Counted from the first letter of the stretch, positions 10,017 to 19,739 are shown. The stretch is 23,586 nt of DNA from Sphacelaria rigidula (GCA_964200075.2 CAXNAA020000256.1:1-23586); one strand, 5' to 3'. Notes: generated by a model not told the origin, from the sequence alone. Program-made: numbers and translations.

Positions 10017-10820
10017 TCACGGTACGTGGTATGGCATTCCACGGTGATGGAAAGATAATTTTGCGCTACCGTGGAACGGGACGGTGCTGCAACTTGCAAA
10101 CTCGTGCGGAACTGCTGTTAACCCTTTTGGGCCCCTCCCCGGGTTCGTACTTCATGCATGTGTTGTTGACATGGCCTTTTTGTATTTCCGGGTGGTGCTA
10201 TGTCAATCACACAAGCAGAGGGAGGAGCGATCAAGCGGCAAGCGACCTAAACGCGGGGGATTTGTTTGTTGTTCAAGCAGGTGAAGCGTGCCCCGGGGGA
10301 AACATGCCCCGATCCAATAACCGAGTAACTCTGCCGAGGGAGACAACAAGACATAGACGTGGTGTTCAGACGACCTGGGTCCTTCCAGGGTCAAGATTTG
10401 GTCAGAACACACTTCAAATTTCGGTGTGCCCGTTCATCATTTGGGTCTGGAGTAAGAAAAACACTGTAAACCTCCCCGCCAAACGGGCCACTCCTGAGTA
10501 CAAACAACTCATCCTATTTACCCACAGCAACACGCAGCTGAGGGATCAGGTGAACCGAGCGTACGCGACGGCTGCGCAATGCGCAGCAGCTGCGGGGACT
10601 GCCACTCCTGCTCACCCGCCCTCCAGCCACGGCTGGCAGCCGCGAAATAGGGGTCGCAAGCTGCTTGTGACTACTGCACACGAACTGGTGTGCATGTGAC
10701 TTCGGCTGGCACACCTCTCGGCATATGTACTCCGGTGTATTCTGGTGTAGTGTACCGTGATGTACCGCATCGTATCGTGCCGTACTGTACTGTACTATCT
10801 GTATATTTTATGTACGCTAC
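10017..10820 (+). repeat. R2 dispersed repeat, long copy A
   Basis: About 0.8 kb, collinear with 21667-22485. In the best blocks about four bases in five match, for example GAGCGATCAAGCGGC, GTGCCCCGGGG, TTCATCATTTGGGT, GTAAGAAAAACACTG and ACGCAGCTGAG. It starts with ACGGTACGTGGTATGGC and ends in TGTACTGTAC-type simple sequence. It lacks about 20 bp near the start that copy B has. The plus strand is open as part of a 293-codon frame, but copy B has stops and non-triplet gaps in the same stretch, so conserved coding is not supported. Element class unknown. Confidence 0.85.
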
Positions 10821-10912
10821 TTCGGTCATCAACCCCCAAGACATGTCATTGCTGCCCTGACTTCGAGCTGGGAGACACGTCGGTCGGTGACGGGGTTAGG
10901 TGCAGATGGGCA

Positions 10913-11467
10913 TACAGTAGTGGGCGGTCTCACTATTCAGTTCGAGGCATTTGGTGATTTATTCGTAATTGGCTCTTTTCTTGGACTCTTTTCGCTTGCC
11001 ACCGCTTATCACATTGGGAATCTGAAGATATTTGTATCCGCTCCACATTCCAAGGAAAAAAAATCATTCGTACTCAATATTGAGCGACTTACGGGCTGAC
11101 CGGCCATCGGGGGTCCTGCGGCGATTCAGCCCAGATTCTTACTCTTCGGAATTTTTGGTCGATCGAGCCTGTCCCGACCATATTTTAAAAAAAAGTGTAC
11201 CGTTTTACTTTTTTGAAATTCTGCCTACTCATTGCACTAGAGCCAAAACACTGTGTTCCACGGTCAATAACACCATCCTGATGAGCGGGGTATTTCCTCG
11301 TTTCGCCCGATAACACCAACGAGCACTGACTCGGGCACTGTGTTTCAAGGATCATCTGTTCGTTGTACCAAAATCTACCGACGCTAGCAATTTCGAGTTC
11401 TACCGAAGAGTAGGACGCGAGGAAAACCCCCAAACCCCGCTGAATAGTTAGACCGCCCACTACTGTA
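10913..11467. mobile_element. Mariner/Tc1-like non-autonomous element flanked by TA
   Basis: Bases 10913-10940 and 11440-11467 are inverted copies, 28 bp with one mismatch, reading TACAGTAGTGGGCGGTCT inward. Taking the outer TA as the target duplication leaves a 551-bp element with 26-bp inverted repeats that begin CAGT. A TA target and CAGT-type ends are known for the Tc1/mariner/pogo group. Both ends translate inward to a GGLTIQ-like peptide simply because they are inverted copies. The interior has only short frames (70-93 codons) and no DDE/D transposase is recognisable, so it is probably a deletion derivative or MITE. Confidence 0.75.
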
Positions 11468-12610
11468 ACTACTCTACTGTGCGGTGCCGTGCGATGCTGT
11501 GCTGCGCTGCACTGATCACTGCTTTTCCACTACCGCAGTACTGACTCCGTCCGGTGAGGAACGCGTGACATGAAATCACGCTTTTGGGACCTCTGACCGC
11601 GCATGGTTGATTTCGATCGCTATTTGCGTCACTCTCTGCACCAAGGACCAGCTAGCAGAATGCGCGTCCGGTCGCGCAGGAGGGTGGGGTCCGGAAGGGT
11701 CGAGTTCCGCATACCGCGGTAAACATTTCGAGGAATACTCCGCGTTTTATTAACCCTCGGAGCGGCGGCGATCCTCCCGAGAGCTCAAATGAGATGATCG
11801 CCCCATAAGAAGCTCGTCACGAAAAGAGGGGAATGCTAGGTGCAGTACCCACCGGTTCGCCAGGAAGTTTTTCGTTTTCGGTCAGTAATGAAGTAGTTTT
11901 TGGGCCGAGGGTGAGGTGCGACCTTCGCGACCGCGGACGAACACTTGAGTCTGGCACTTATTTGTTCGGCGAATATGATGCTGATGATACAGGGAGACAT
12001 ACCTGGGCTGTCAAAAGAGTTCTGCGGGAAATTATCTACGGCCGATATTGCCTGCTTTGAGTGCCGACACCAATATTCGGGTCTTCAGTGAGGCCGACAG
12101 TGCCAAGTACTTCTAGCGTGCGAAGAACGCGTTCTTCTCCGAATCGGCGCCGCGGGCACCGATCAATATGAGGTCTACCAACCCACACTTTGCGTAGAGA
12201 ACCTTTCGCAGCCTTCTCCCTGAAGGGTTCACCGTATGCCTTGGGTAGGGGTGAGGGCTTGGCTCAGCGTTGTTTCAATAATGTGTCAACCGCGGTAAAT
12301 TGGAGGCGAAGTGGGCGAAACCCACGTCCTTTCTCGCGAGGGATATGAGAGAAATCTAAACCGGCAGGGAGAAAATGCAGTTGAATGACCCGACATAATC
12401 GGACCATGCGTCGCCGAAAAGGCGAAAAAACAAACACTCGCCGGACAGCAGCAATGTTTTGCTGCTACGCTCGCACCAACTCCCAGGGGCATGCAACAGG
12501 GTGATCCGAAGGGGTCAGGGCTAGGGTTCCTTCTGATCTTGCTCGGGAAGCCCAGCCTGGGGCCTCCGTCATTTTGGGAAATTTCGGCCTGGCTTCCTCA
12601 CTGACCCGTT
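11468..12610. other. No gene recognised
   Basis: No frame exceeds about 75 codons. The first 80 bases are a (CTG/GTGC)-like low-complexity stretch. No inverted repeat, array or RNA gene is seen in the rest. Confidence 0.5.
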
Positions 12611-12619
12611 TTACATTGG

Positions 12620-12648
12620 CAGGGTGTCCCGTACTGTACGGCACCCTG
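12620..12648. repeat. Strong short hairpin
   Basis: CAGGGTG pairs with CACCCTG and CCGTAC pairs with GTACGG around a single T, with a 2-nt bulge on the left side. The whole structure is 29 nt. Its role is unknown; it lies 46 bp inside a 233-codon frame (12574-13275) that I do not accept as a gene. Confidence 0.7.
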
Positions 12649-13084
12649 AAAACTCAGGAGCCACGGGGCCTTCCGTATCAAACGCAATATCAGCTTCCGC
12701 GACCATTCTCAGGGGCAAGTTTCACGGCACGATTGGAACGTCGATCATCAACGATGTGCCGCGAGAGCGAAAGGAAGTATCGTACCACGGAGCAACCGTC
12801 AACCTTCTTGATCCACAAGGGTGACGTCAAGGGTGAGCGCTCTCTCTCCCCTAGCCACCGATTATTTGCGGACGTTCCTGTAGCGAACGCCGCGTTTTTG
12901 AACGTTTGCAGTCGCATTTGTAGACCTCATTTGCGGGTGCTTGTTCTTGTTGGCGCCTCGGAACTGAGCACCTGTTCTGATGGCCAAGTGCATGCATATC
13001 GATTTTTCTTGGGCTCGAGTTTTCAAGTGTCAGAGTCTCAAGTAGCAGCGCCACCTGTACTACGAAAACAAAACTCTGCAAAGA

Positions 13085-13500
13085 GACCGTTTCGCGCCGA
13101 TTTTCGCCGGAATGCGGAGCTCGGCGGATTGTACCACCTCAGTGAGACTTGGCGCTGTACTCTCTGGGAAGATAGATTCGAGCGCGTTTCCGCCCCCAAT
13201 CGTTCGCTCGCCGAGTTTGACGTTGAGCCGAACAAACGATTTCTTAAGCGACCCCAAACATCGTCATTTCCCTGAGAGGTGGTCGGTATGTATGTGTTTT
13301 CCCGGAGATACCTCGAAGTTTCTTGTGGGCTGTTTGACAAACCGTTTGTCGGACCAAACGTCAAAGTGGGCGCAAGAAGAGGTCGGAAAAGGCCCTGGAA
13401 CTCTCTCGGAAAAGTGCGGCAAGGCTGTGCGAGGCGGTACAATCTGCAAAGTCCCGTTCTACTGCTATACAGTAATTCCGGCGAAGATCAGCGTTTCATC
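13085..13500. mobile_element. Diverged foldback element
   Basis: The left arm (about 13085-13250) and right arm (about 13330-13500) are inverted copies around 13291. TTTGACGTTGAGCCGAACAA at 13216 onward pairs with 13343-13365, and CGCCGGAAT at 13105-13113 pairs with ATTCCGGCG at 13475-13483. GATTGTACCRCCTC is shared in inverted orientation between them. Arm identity is about two bases in three, so this is an old element. It explains why long frames overlap here on both strands. No terminal duplication identified. Confidence 0.65.
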
Positions 13501-13677
13501 GCCAAACACAACATGAACATGCGTTTTTCGGCAAGCCCCCCCTCCCCACATACTACGGCAACTTGCCCGACAGCTGGTGAAGCTCGCTTGAAAGAAGCCT
13601 TAGACAACTAGAGTAGGCTTGTTGAATCGGAATCAATTTTACTTGAAAGAAGTAAGTATGCACGATCCAGATGGACT

Positions 13678-13697
13678 ACCCTCGAGGCCTTGAGGGT
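13678..13697. repeat. 20-bp near-perfect palindrome
   Basis: ACCCTCGAGGCCTTGAGGGT reads the same on both strands except for one mispaired position in each arm. It lies 27 bp before the foldback at 13724. Confidence 0.75.
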
Positions 13698-13723
13698 AAC
13701 GAGCCGACGATCAAAACGAAAGC

Positions 13724-13973
13724 ATGGAGCTTTTCATTGAGGATGATAACCCGGATAAGGCAAATCTTCGTATCCACAACATGTTCTCCGAAATAAGCTT
13801 GCGTTCCTTATTCCTCTACTGGTATCTATTGGCAGCTACAGAACGCCATAGATACTTGGGGATCCCGACAGCCGAAGTTTTGGGGGTCCTGGCGAGGAAA
13901 CAATCCTGGGGGACTGTTGGTGGGTACGAATATTTGAATTTTCCGGGTCATCATCCTCAATGAAAAGCTCCAT
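13724..13973. mobile_element. Foldback element FB1, rearranged copy
   Basis: The outer arms are inverted copies. ATGGAGCTTTTCATTGAGGA at 13724 recurs on the minus strand from 13973, and homology continues through AACCCGGA and AATCTTCGTATCCAC. A central hairpin, GTATCTAT/ATAGATAC, is centred at about 13848. The plus-strand order also matches the left arm of the neighbouring element at 14050: AATCTTCGTATCCACA, CTACTGGTA, GGTCCT and GAGGAAACAAT. It is the same family, with one arm shortened. A 79-codon frame covers it and is not a gene. Confidence 0.75.
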
Positions 13974-14049
13974 CCTCAATTTTGGTAATCGGCTGTTCAT
14001 TGTCATGCCACGACTTCGTGACCCGTGTTTGACGCGTACGTCACCTATT

Positions 14050-14495
14050 AACACGGGATTTTACAACTTGGGGATGGATCTTCTATTGGAGAGGAGAAGC
14101 CCGGAGAATTCAAATCTTCGTATCCACACCAAATCTTTGAAATATGGTTCCATTTCTTCACCCACTGGTAGCTACTGACAACTGCTACACGTCATAGAAA
14201 TTGGAATTTCGATCACCGAAATGTTTGGGTCCTAGGTGAGAAAACAATTTCAGGGAATTTCGGGTGTCCGAACGGACGCCAAAATGGTTCCGAAATCGGT
14301 TTTCTCCCTAGGGCCCCAACATTTTGGCAATCGAAATCCAAATTTGTATGGCGTGTAGAAGTTGTTAATAGCTACCCGTAGGTGAAAAGAATGGGACCAT
14401 ATTTCGAAGATTTGGTGTGGATAGAAAGAGTTGAATTCTCCGGGTTTCTCATCCCCAATACAAGATCCATCCCCAATTTGTAAGATCCCGTGTTT
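14050..14495. mobile_element. Foldback element FB1, fuller copy (arms ~220 bp)
   Basis: The left arm 14050-14270 and right arm 14273-14495 are inverted copies meeting at GTCCG-AA-CGGAC near 14271, with almost no loop. Shared words along the arms include ACACGGGAT, TTGGGGATGGATCTT, CCCGGAGAATTCAA, TATCCACACCAAATC and GGGTAGCTA. By eye more than 80% of bases match. No transposase is present. With the shortened relative at 13724-13973 lying 76 bp away in the same orientation, this is probably a small foldback family that duplicates locally. Confidence 0.85.
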
Positions 14496-16235
14496 ATTGT
14501 ACATGCCGATATACAGTCAGCCCTTCTGTACAGAGCTTTTCTCCAGTGTCCAAACATGATACACCTCTTTTCTATGCTCACCGCATTTGTTTAACTTTGC
14601 TTCGTCCTGAACTCCTCGTGTATCGGAGGATATGTCCTCATATGTTCGGCACCAAAGCACAGCTGCATCGGGATATTTGGGAGATTTTGCCCTGCGCGAC
14701 GAAGAAAATGACACGGGGTTTACATCATTTAATTCAACGCGACGAATTTTTGTCAGCACGAGGAATATCCCACCATGTTTGGGTCCCGAGCCGTTTTTGC
14801 TCGAGACTTCACCTGAGCAATTAGGTCGGGAAATGTTCACCGCGTGCCCTCTCGAACCCCGGTCATGGATCCAGAAGATCAGGGTCCATCCGCAGCAGGC
14901 GGTGGACGCAAACATGAACGCAGTGTATGTGTTGATGATGTAGGAGCACGAACGGCACGATCAGTCTGTCTGTCCCAGGAGCTGCGCCTGCGCGCAGCAC
15001 AGTCAGGAGTGATTGATCATATGCGTGCGCGTGTTGATCAATCTTGTGCACGCACCTTGATTTTGGGGGGGGGGCGGTGAAGCGAAAGGATCGTCACCGT
15101 CTGCAATTAGCCGTCTTGAACTAAATATTGGGCGCAGCGGCTTGTTGCCGCGGCACCGAGCCGATATCCTGCACCGCTTCCTGTTACGAAGAATTCATAG
15201 ACGGTCGGCACCTCCAACGTGTAGCACTCACAGATACCATGAAGATCGGAGTGGTGTCCGTTGCTGCGCTTATTCGACGGCGTTTGCGCCATGTTGTTCA
15301 CATGCAACTGCACTGTGGATTCCCCGATAACGGAGCGATACCCGTTACCCTGTACAATACTGCAGGATCTTCCGTGCATTGTCTGTGGTGGAGTGATACG
15401 CAGTAGTACGTGGAAATGATGCCTTGGGCCTAATGGATCGAAGAACATGCGGCGAAACTGAACTCGAATCCTACTGTATGTAGTATTCTCACACGAGCTC
15501 CACAAACTGTTCCGCCCAGACCCGCGGTCACGGGGTCGTAAGGAAACGTATAGCCACCAACAGGTCATGCCTGAGCCTGCGGGTGATGCGATCATGGGCA
15601 CGGCACCGAAAAGCTCTCCACGACAGCCACCAAAAAAAGAGGCTGTGGCCGGTCGATGTCTTGAGATTCGAATGACGGGTTGTTGTTCCATCAATTTTCC
15701 CTCTTTTCCCGTAGAAAACCGTACGGGACCCCACATACAAGGCCGAGGTGGTCCATGCCGAATGAGGGGGCCTTGCGTCGAAAACGGTCTGCAACCGATT
15801 TAAGGCCGATTCGACCTTATATCGAATGAAGCGTCGTATTGTGTCACCAGGCTCCCCCCTATAAGGCCGAACCTTCCTTCTGTCGGGGCCAACAAGCGGC
15901 GAGCGTTGTTCCAGTTGACGGAGGATAAAACCACTACATTGCATTGAGCAAATGCCGCGGTAGGGGCGCACTTTTTTGTTCTGAGGCTTTTCGTTGTAGG
16001 AGCCTCTCGATGACAAATGTCTGGGCCTTGGTCTGCAACCTCAGACAAGCCTCAGACAAGGCTTGACCCAAAAGTGCACCCCTGACTATTGGCTTCATGT
16101 ATCAAGGCGAGGTGTTGTCTCTACGGTTGTTGCAGGAGATCGTGCGCTCCCAATCCCCTCTGGTGGTGGGAGGTGGGGACACAGAGAACAGAAACGAACT
16201 CGGGCTATTTCTCGGCCGCAGCACCCGCGGTTTGC
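14496..16235. other. No gene recognised
   Basis: The longest frame is 209 codons on the minus strand (15107-15736), overlapped by a 162-codon minus frame (15528-16016). No known motif is seen in either. Local features only: a 9-bp inverted repeat GATTGATCA/TGATCAATC at 15011-15043, and a G10 run at 15065-15074. Confidence 0.4.
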
Positions 16236-16239
16236 GAAG

Positions 16240-16935
16240 GGCAATCTATTGATTTCCCCTTTCCCAGAGAACATCCAATCAAATGAATAAAAAAGACATC
16301 AATGAAACTACGCCAGCCCAACATGCCCCTTTGTTGTATACCGCTGTTTCCCGCTTGTCCAAACAACACAGAACGACAAAACATCCATCGCAAAAAAGGC
16401 ATGCCTACCCAACAACATACCCTTTTATTGTACACCGCTGCCTTTCCCTTGCCCCCAAAAATCCTAAACAACGAGAAATCGACGAAAAACCGATATCCCA
16501 AACCAACAGACCCCTTTATTGTATACAGTTGCCTTTGTCTTGTTCAAAACCACCCGAACAACAGTACAACAGCAAGAAAACCATCCCCACACAGCATACG
16601 CCTTGAATGTATACAACTGTCTCCCCCTCGTCCAGAGAAACCCAAAAATGACAGAAATACAAGAAAAAGCCATCCCAACCCAAAAATTGCTTTTTATTTC
16701 ATACCGTTGCCTTCCCCTTGTCCAAGAAAAGTCGAAGAGCAGAAAGATAACAAAAAATATATACCCAACCGAACAGACCCTTTTATCGCATACCGCTGTC
16801 TTCACCTTGTCCAAGAAACCCCAAAACGAGATGAAAATTAGAAGAAAAAATTGTCCCAACCGAACAGACTCTTCTATCGCATACCGGTGTCTTCCCCTGA
16901 TCCGAAGAATCAAACGACAACAACAGAATGTCCTA
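16240..16935 (+). repeat. Degenerate ~91-bp tandem array, seven units plus a remnant
   Basis: The word GTATACCGCTG or a close variant, preceded by CCCTTTTAT and followed by CCTTCCCCTTGTCC, occurs with its ATACC core at 16338, 16432, 16523, 16611, 16701, 16790 and 16881. The spacings are 94, 91, 88, 90, 89 and 91 bp. An eroded unit precedes them at about 16247. The plus strand is A+C rich and almost free of G between the conserved words, so long frames stay open on both strands (179 codons plus, 149 codons minus). The unit length is not always a multiple of three and the frame drifts, so I treat it as a non-coding minisatellite. Confidence 0.85.
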
Positions 16936-17700
16936 ACTCAACACATCATTTGAATAAGCACCGTTTTCAATTATACGCGCGCATCGGAGTATCACACGAC
17001 AAGGTCGAAAAAACACCTTCATTCCGTCCTGCATGGGTGAGCCCTCGGACTGCCCCACTTTTGATTTGATTTGTTGATTGGTTGTCGCACTTTGACTGAC
17101 CCCACAGGGATCCAGCCGCGGCAACATCACAGACGTACCCGAGACAAAACACAAGTGGAACACTCGCTGAAAAAAACAAAAACATGAAAAGCTTGGACAG
17201 ATTGACAGAGTAGACTACGACAGAAAATGAAGATAAATGAACGACAAGAAGAGACAACAAATGGCCGGCCCCTGCCACATGGCTTCGACGGAAAAGGTCT
17301 TACGCAGAACCACACTGATACGCAGTCGTGGAAAACAAAAGGCCGTGGGGAAGGAAGGAAAAGATCGCGGCTCATCTATCTACTACGACCGCACTATTTG
17401 GAGTATGAATCCTCTCATCCACGGACAAACACAATAAAGCGAGGTACCCCACTGCTCTGTCATACGGCGGCAGGAAAGAACACACATGTAGACAGAAAGA
17501 TGGAGGAAAAGGAGAGCAGAGAATAAGGAAACTACGGCAGTGGTGAAGCCCGAAGAATTCAGGGCAGCAGAGTAGATACAAACACCAGGCGGCACCGCAG
17601 AGGTACCGACGAAGAACACAATCAACAACCGGTATGAGCAGACATAATTCTTCGATCGACGGCTCTCGATGCAGCAGTCTCTTGTGACGGCGGTCCGGTT
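16936..17700. other. No gene recognised
   Basis: Frames are about 100 codons or shorter and none is recognisable. No repeat beyond a TTGATTTGATTTGTTGATT stretch near 17060. Confidence 0.45.
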
Positions 17701-17709
17701 CTCGCGTGT

Positions 17710-17757
17710 TTCCTGTCGCTACGTGTCCTCAATTTTCCTGTCGCTACGTGTCCTCAA
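17710..17757 (-). repeat. 25-bp duplication at the 3' end of the non-LTR element
   Basis: TTCCTGTCGCTACGTGTCC plus TCAA occurs at 17710-17732 and again at 17735-17757. On the minus strand the upstream copy (17735-17757) contains the last codons and the TAG stop of the reverse transcriptase remnant; the second copy lies just beyond the stop. Several non-LTR retrotransposons end in short 3' tandem repeats, and this could be such an end. Confidence 0.7.
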
Positions 17758-18757
17758 ACTCTTCTGCTCCCTTTTCGACTCCAATATGCCATTTGCCCAT
17801 GTTCTTCGCCGCAGTGAGCTCATCGTATGCATCGTCGAACTTCATTGTACACCGTAAACGAACCATTTCTGTCGCGCTCCTTCGTGCGGAATAGCCCCTA
17901 GTGCACGTAGGTTCTTCTGGAGGTTTTCCTCCCATCGTTTGGGGCGGCGGCCAGTCTCCCTGGGCCCTCGTGCGGCTAACCGTCCGGTCATGATGCACTT
18001 AGGAAGGCGTGCTTCCTTCTTCTGAACAAGTGCTCCGGCGAACCAGCGATGACGTTTCCGGATAGTCGTCTCGGTACGCTCGCAGTGGTCATCTCGAGCA
18101 CCGCTCGGTACGGAGGTGTCTTGTAGCCATTTTCGACATTTCCTGCGGAATCCAACCACTCGCAGCAAAAGCTTGAGATGGGGAGTGCGCAGACCGTCAA
18201 AGTCCTCAGAACGCAACGTCTATGTGGCACATCCGTACATCAGAGCTTCTACCACCTCCGCTTTAAGCAGCCGGACTTTGAGGGATAGCTGGGCGTTGGG
18301 GCGATCGTAGAATTGGGAGCCATATTTTCGGATACGCGCCCACGTTGCGCTGATGCGGCGGCTGGTTTCGATGGACACTTCCGCATCCGCGCTGATAGCA
18401 CCACCAAGCAAGACGAACTTCCCCGCCTGCTTATATCGTTGACCCGCAGCTTTGATGTGCAGGGCGGTCTCCATGGAACTGGGTACTGACCACAGGCGCA
18501 TGGACTCTGTCTTGCACTCGGAGACCGCGAGGCCGGATTCCCGGCCGGTCACCACTACCACACCCATCACTCGAGCAAGGCCGTCTGAGGTCCTCGAGAC
18601 TATGCCGGCGTCATCCGCCAGAAGCATTGCTCACACCGCGCGACGCACCTTTTCCAGCGGCGTCTCTTCCAGGTGTTCACCGTCACCTTTTGGCGCATCA
18701 TTTGGAAAATCCAAGTCAGGGATGATCACTGGGTCCACCGCGAACCGCTGAACGATT
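17744..18757 (-). pseudogene. Broken, 5'-truncated non-LTR retrotransposon reverse transcriptase
   Basis: Only the second half of an RT domain and the C-terminal region remain, read on the minus strand. It runs from VQRFAVDPVIIPDL (about 18750), through the catalytic box LLADDAGIVS (ADD at 18610-18618), the thumb-like GLAVSECKTESMRLW and MYGCAT, to SEDFDGLRTPHLKLLLRVVG and a basic tail with RLPKCIMTGRL, ending GKWHIGVEKGAEEFEDT at a TAG at 17744. The intact family would copy its own RNA at a nicked chromosomal target. Lesions: TGA at 18631-18633 and TAG at 18220-18222, both where I expect Trp; two compensating frameshifts between about 18170 and 18070; and one more near 17846. Upstream of about 18757 the similarity stops, as expected for 5' truncation during target-primed integration. 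RT identity is sure; the exact clade is not assigned. Confidence 0.9.
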
Positions 18758-18759
18758 TA

Positions 18760-19640
18760 CGTCGACCAAGGCTTCCCTGCATCACCACGGTAGCAGCACC
18801 TGTCATCGCGACGACACTGCCACCCCTTGCATGTTGTGCACAACGTGTACAAGCTCCGACAGGACCCCAGGACACCACGAAGCTCCAATGGCGACTTTGC
18901 ACACAGCTCTTGATTCAGATGGGAAGACTCGGGATTCTCTTTGCTGTTACACCAACTCAGTAGCAGAAAGGAAGGGGAAGCAAGAGAGAATATTTCACGC
19001 TCCACACAAGCGTGAGTCAGACGTGCTGTTGAAAAAGGAAGTTCACGACTGAAGCTCCAAAACAGCAGGGGAAAAGGGGACCGGAGGGGTGGGGGGTGGG
19101 GTGTGGGGGGGCAGAGACCTGTATCGACTACTTGAGTCTAGTGTTGACGAGTGAGCCCGTTGTTTCTAGCTTCAATATAACATGTTGGCACTTGGATTCA
19201 TGTTGGCGCGGAGCTTCCGAACTTATCGAGCCCCAACCCCCCCTCGGCTCACGTTCATGTCAGGCACGAAACACGCGTTTTTCGATCCTCCGGTCTCAGC
19301 TTACGGGTCGCTCCCTGGTTGCTGAAGATCTCCCGCCTCGACCATACCAGGTCACATAAGTTTGGATTCTCGACCGTTTGGAAGGTCGTGTGCCGCTGCA
19401 TAGGCGCAATACACATGTACGTCGTATAAAGTGGCATGCCATGTGCTCAGGAGTCGGAGGTTCGTGGACGCAACCATATGTCGTAGCCGCGTTCGCGTAC
19501 GTATAGGTGTTTGTCGATAACAAGACTCGGACAATGTGCGGAAACTTCCGCAACGAATGTTCCACCATCGTGGCAACAGAACGCAGTACGAGCATTTTCT
19601 CTGCGAATTCTGGACGGATCAAGTCCAATTCCTATGCCTA
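18760..19640. other. No gene recognised; G-rich tract
   Basis: No frame above about 110 codons and no known motif. The stretch contains a G-quadruplex-type tract at 19086-19112 (separate entry). Confidence 0.45.
19086..19112 (+). other. Potential G-quadruplex
   Basis: Four or more runs of at least four G separated by one to three bases (GGGG T GGGGGG T GGGG TGT GGGGGGG). This satisfies the usual G4 pattern with very short loops. No adjacent promoter or gene is evident. Confidence 0.75.
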
Positions 19641-19649
19641 CCATCGCCC

Positions 19650-19735
19650 CGCCCCGCTGGTCTTATGGTGAACTCCAACCCAGTAGATCGGAAGATTGCG
19701 GGCTCGAACCTTGCCGGCTGCGCTTGGATTTTTCC
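19650..19735 (+). ncRNA. Possible tRNA-derived (SINE-like) fragment
   Basis: GCGGG-CTCGAAC-CTTGC (about 19698-19714) forms a T-arm-like stem with a 7-nt loop and resembles a Pol III B box (compare GGTTCGANNCC). TATGGTGAACTCC some 35 bases upstream could be a decayed A box. The anticodon and acceptor stems do not pair, so it is not a functional tRNA. A tRNA-derived SINE head is one explanation and chance is another. Confidence 0.3.
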
Positions 19736-19739
19736 CTGA

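Noticed and set aside
10203-10412. Minus-strand frames shared by R2 copies A and B as a conserved protein
   Set aside because: Short peptides do match (for example FPRGTLH in both), but this follows from nucleotide homology; stops and non-triplet gaps break a common frame.
12574-13275. 233-codon plus-strand frame
   Set aside because: Its second part lies in the left arm of the foldback at 13085-13500, opposite-strand frames are also open there, no known motif is seen, and a frame of this length is only modestly unlikely by chance.
15107-15736. 209-codon minus-strand frame
   Set aside because: No known motif, and no neighbouring exon-like frame continues it convincingly. Left as unassigned sequence.
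16302-16841. 179-codon frame and its opposite-strand counterpart as repeat proteins
   Set aside because: They run through the 91-bp minisatellite. Unit spacing (88 to 94 bp) shifts frame between units, and openness comes from skewed base composition.
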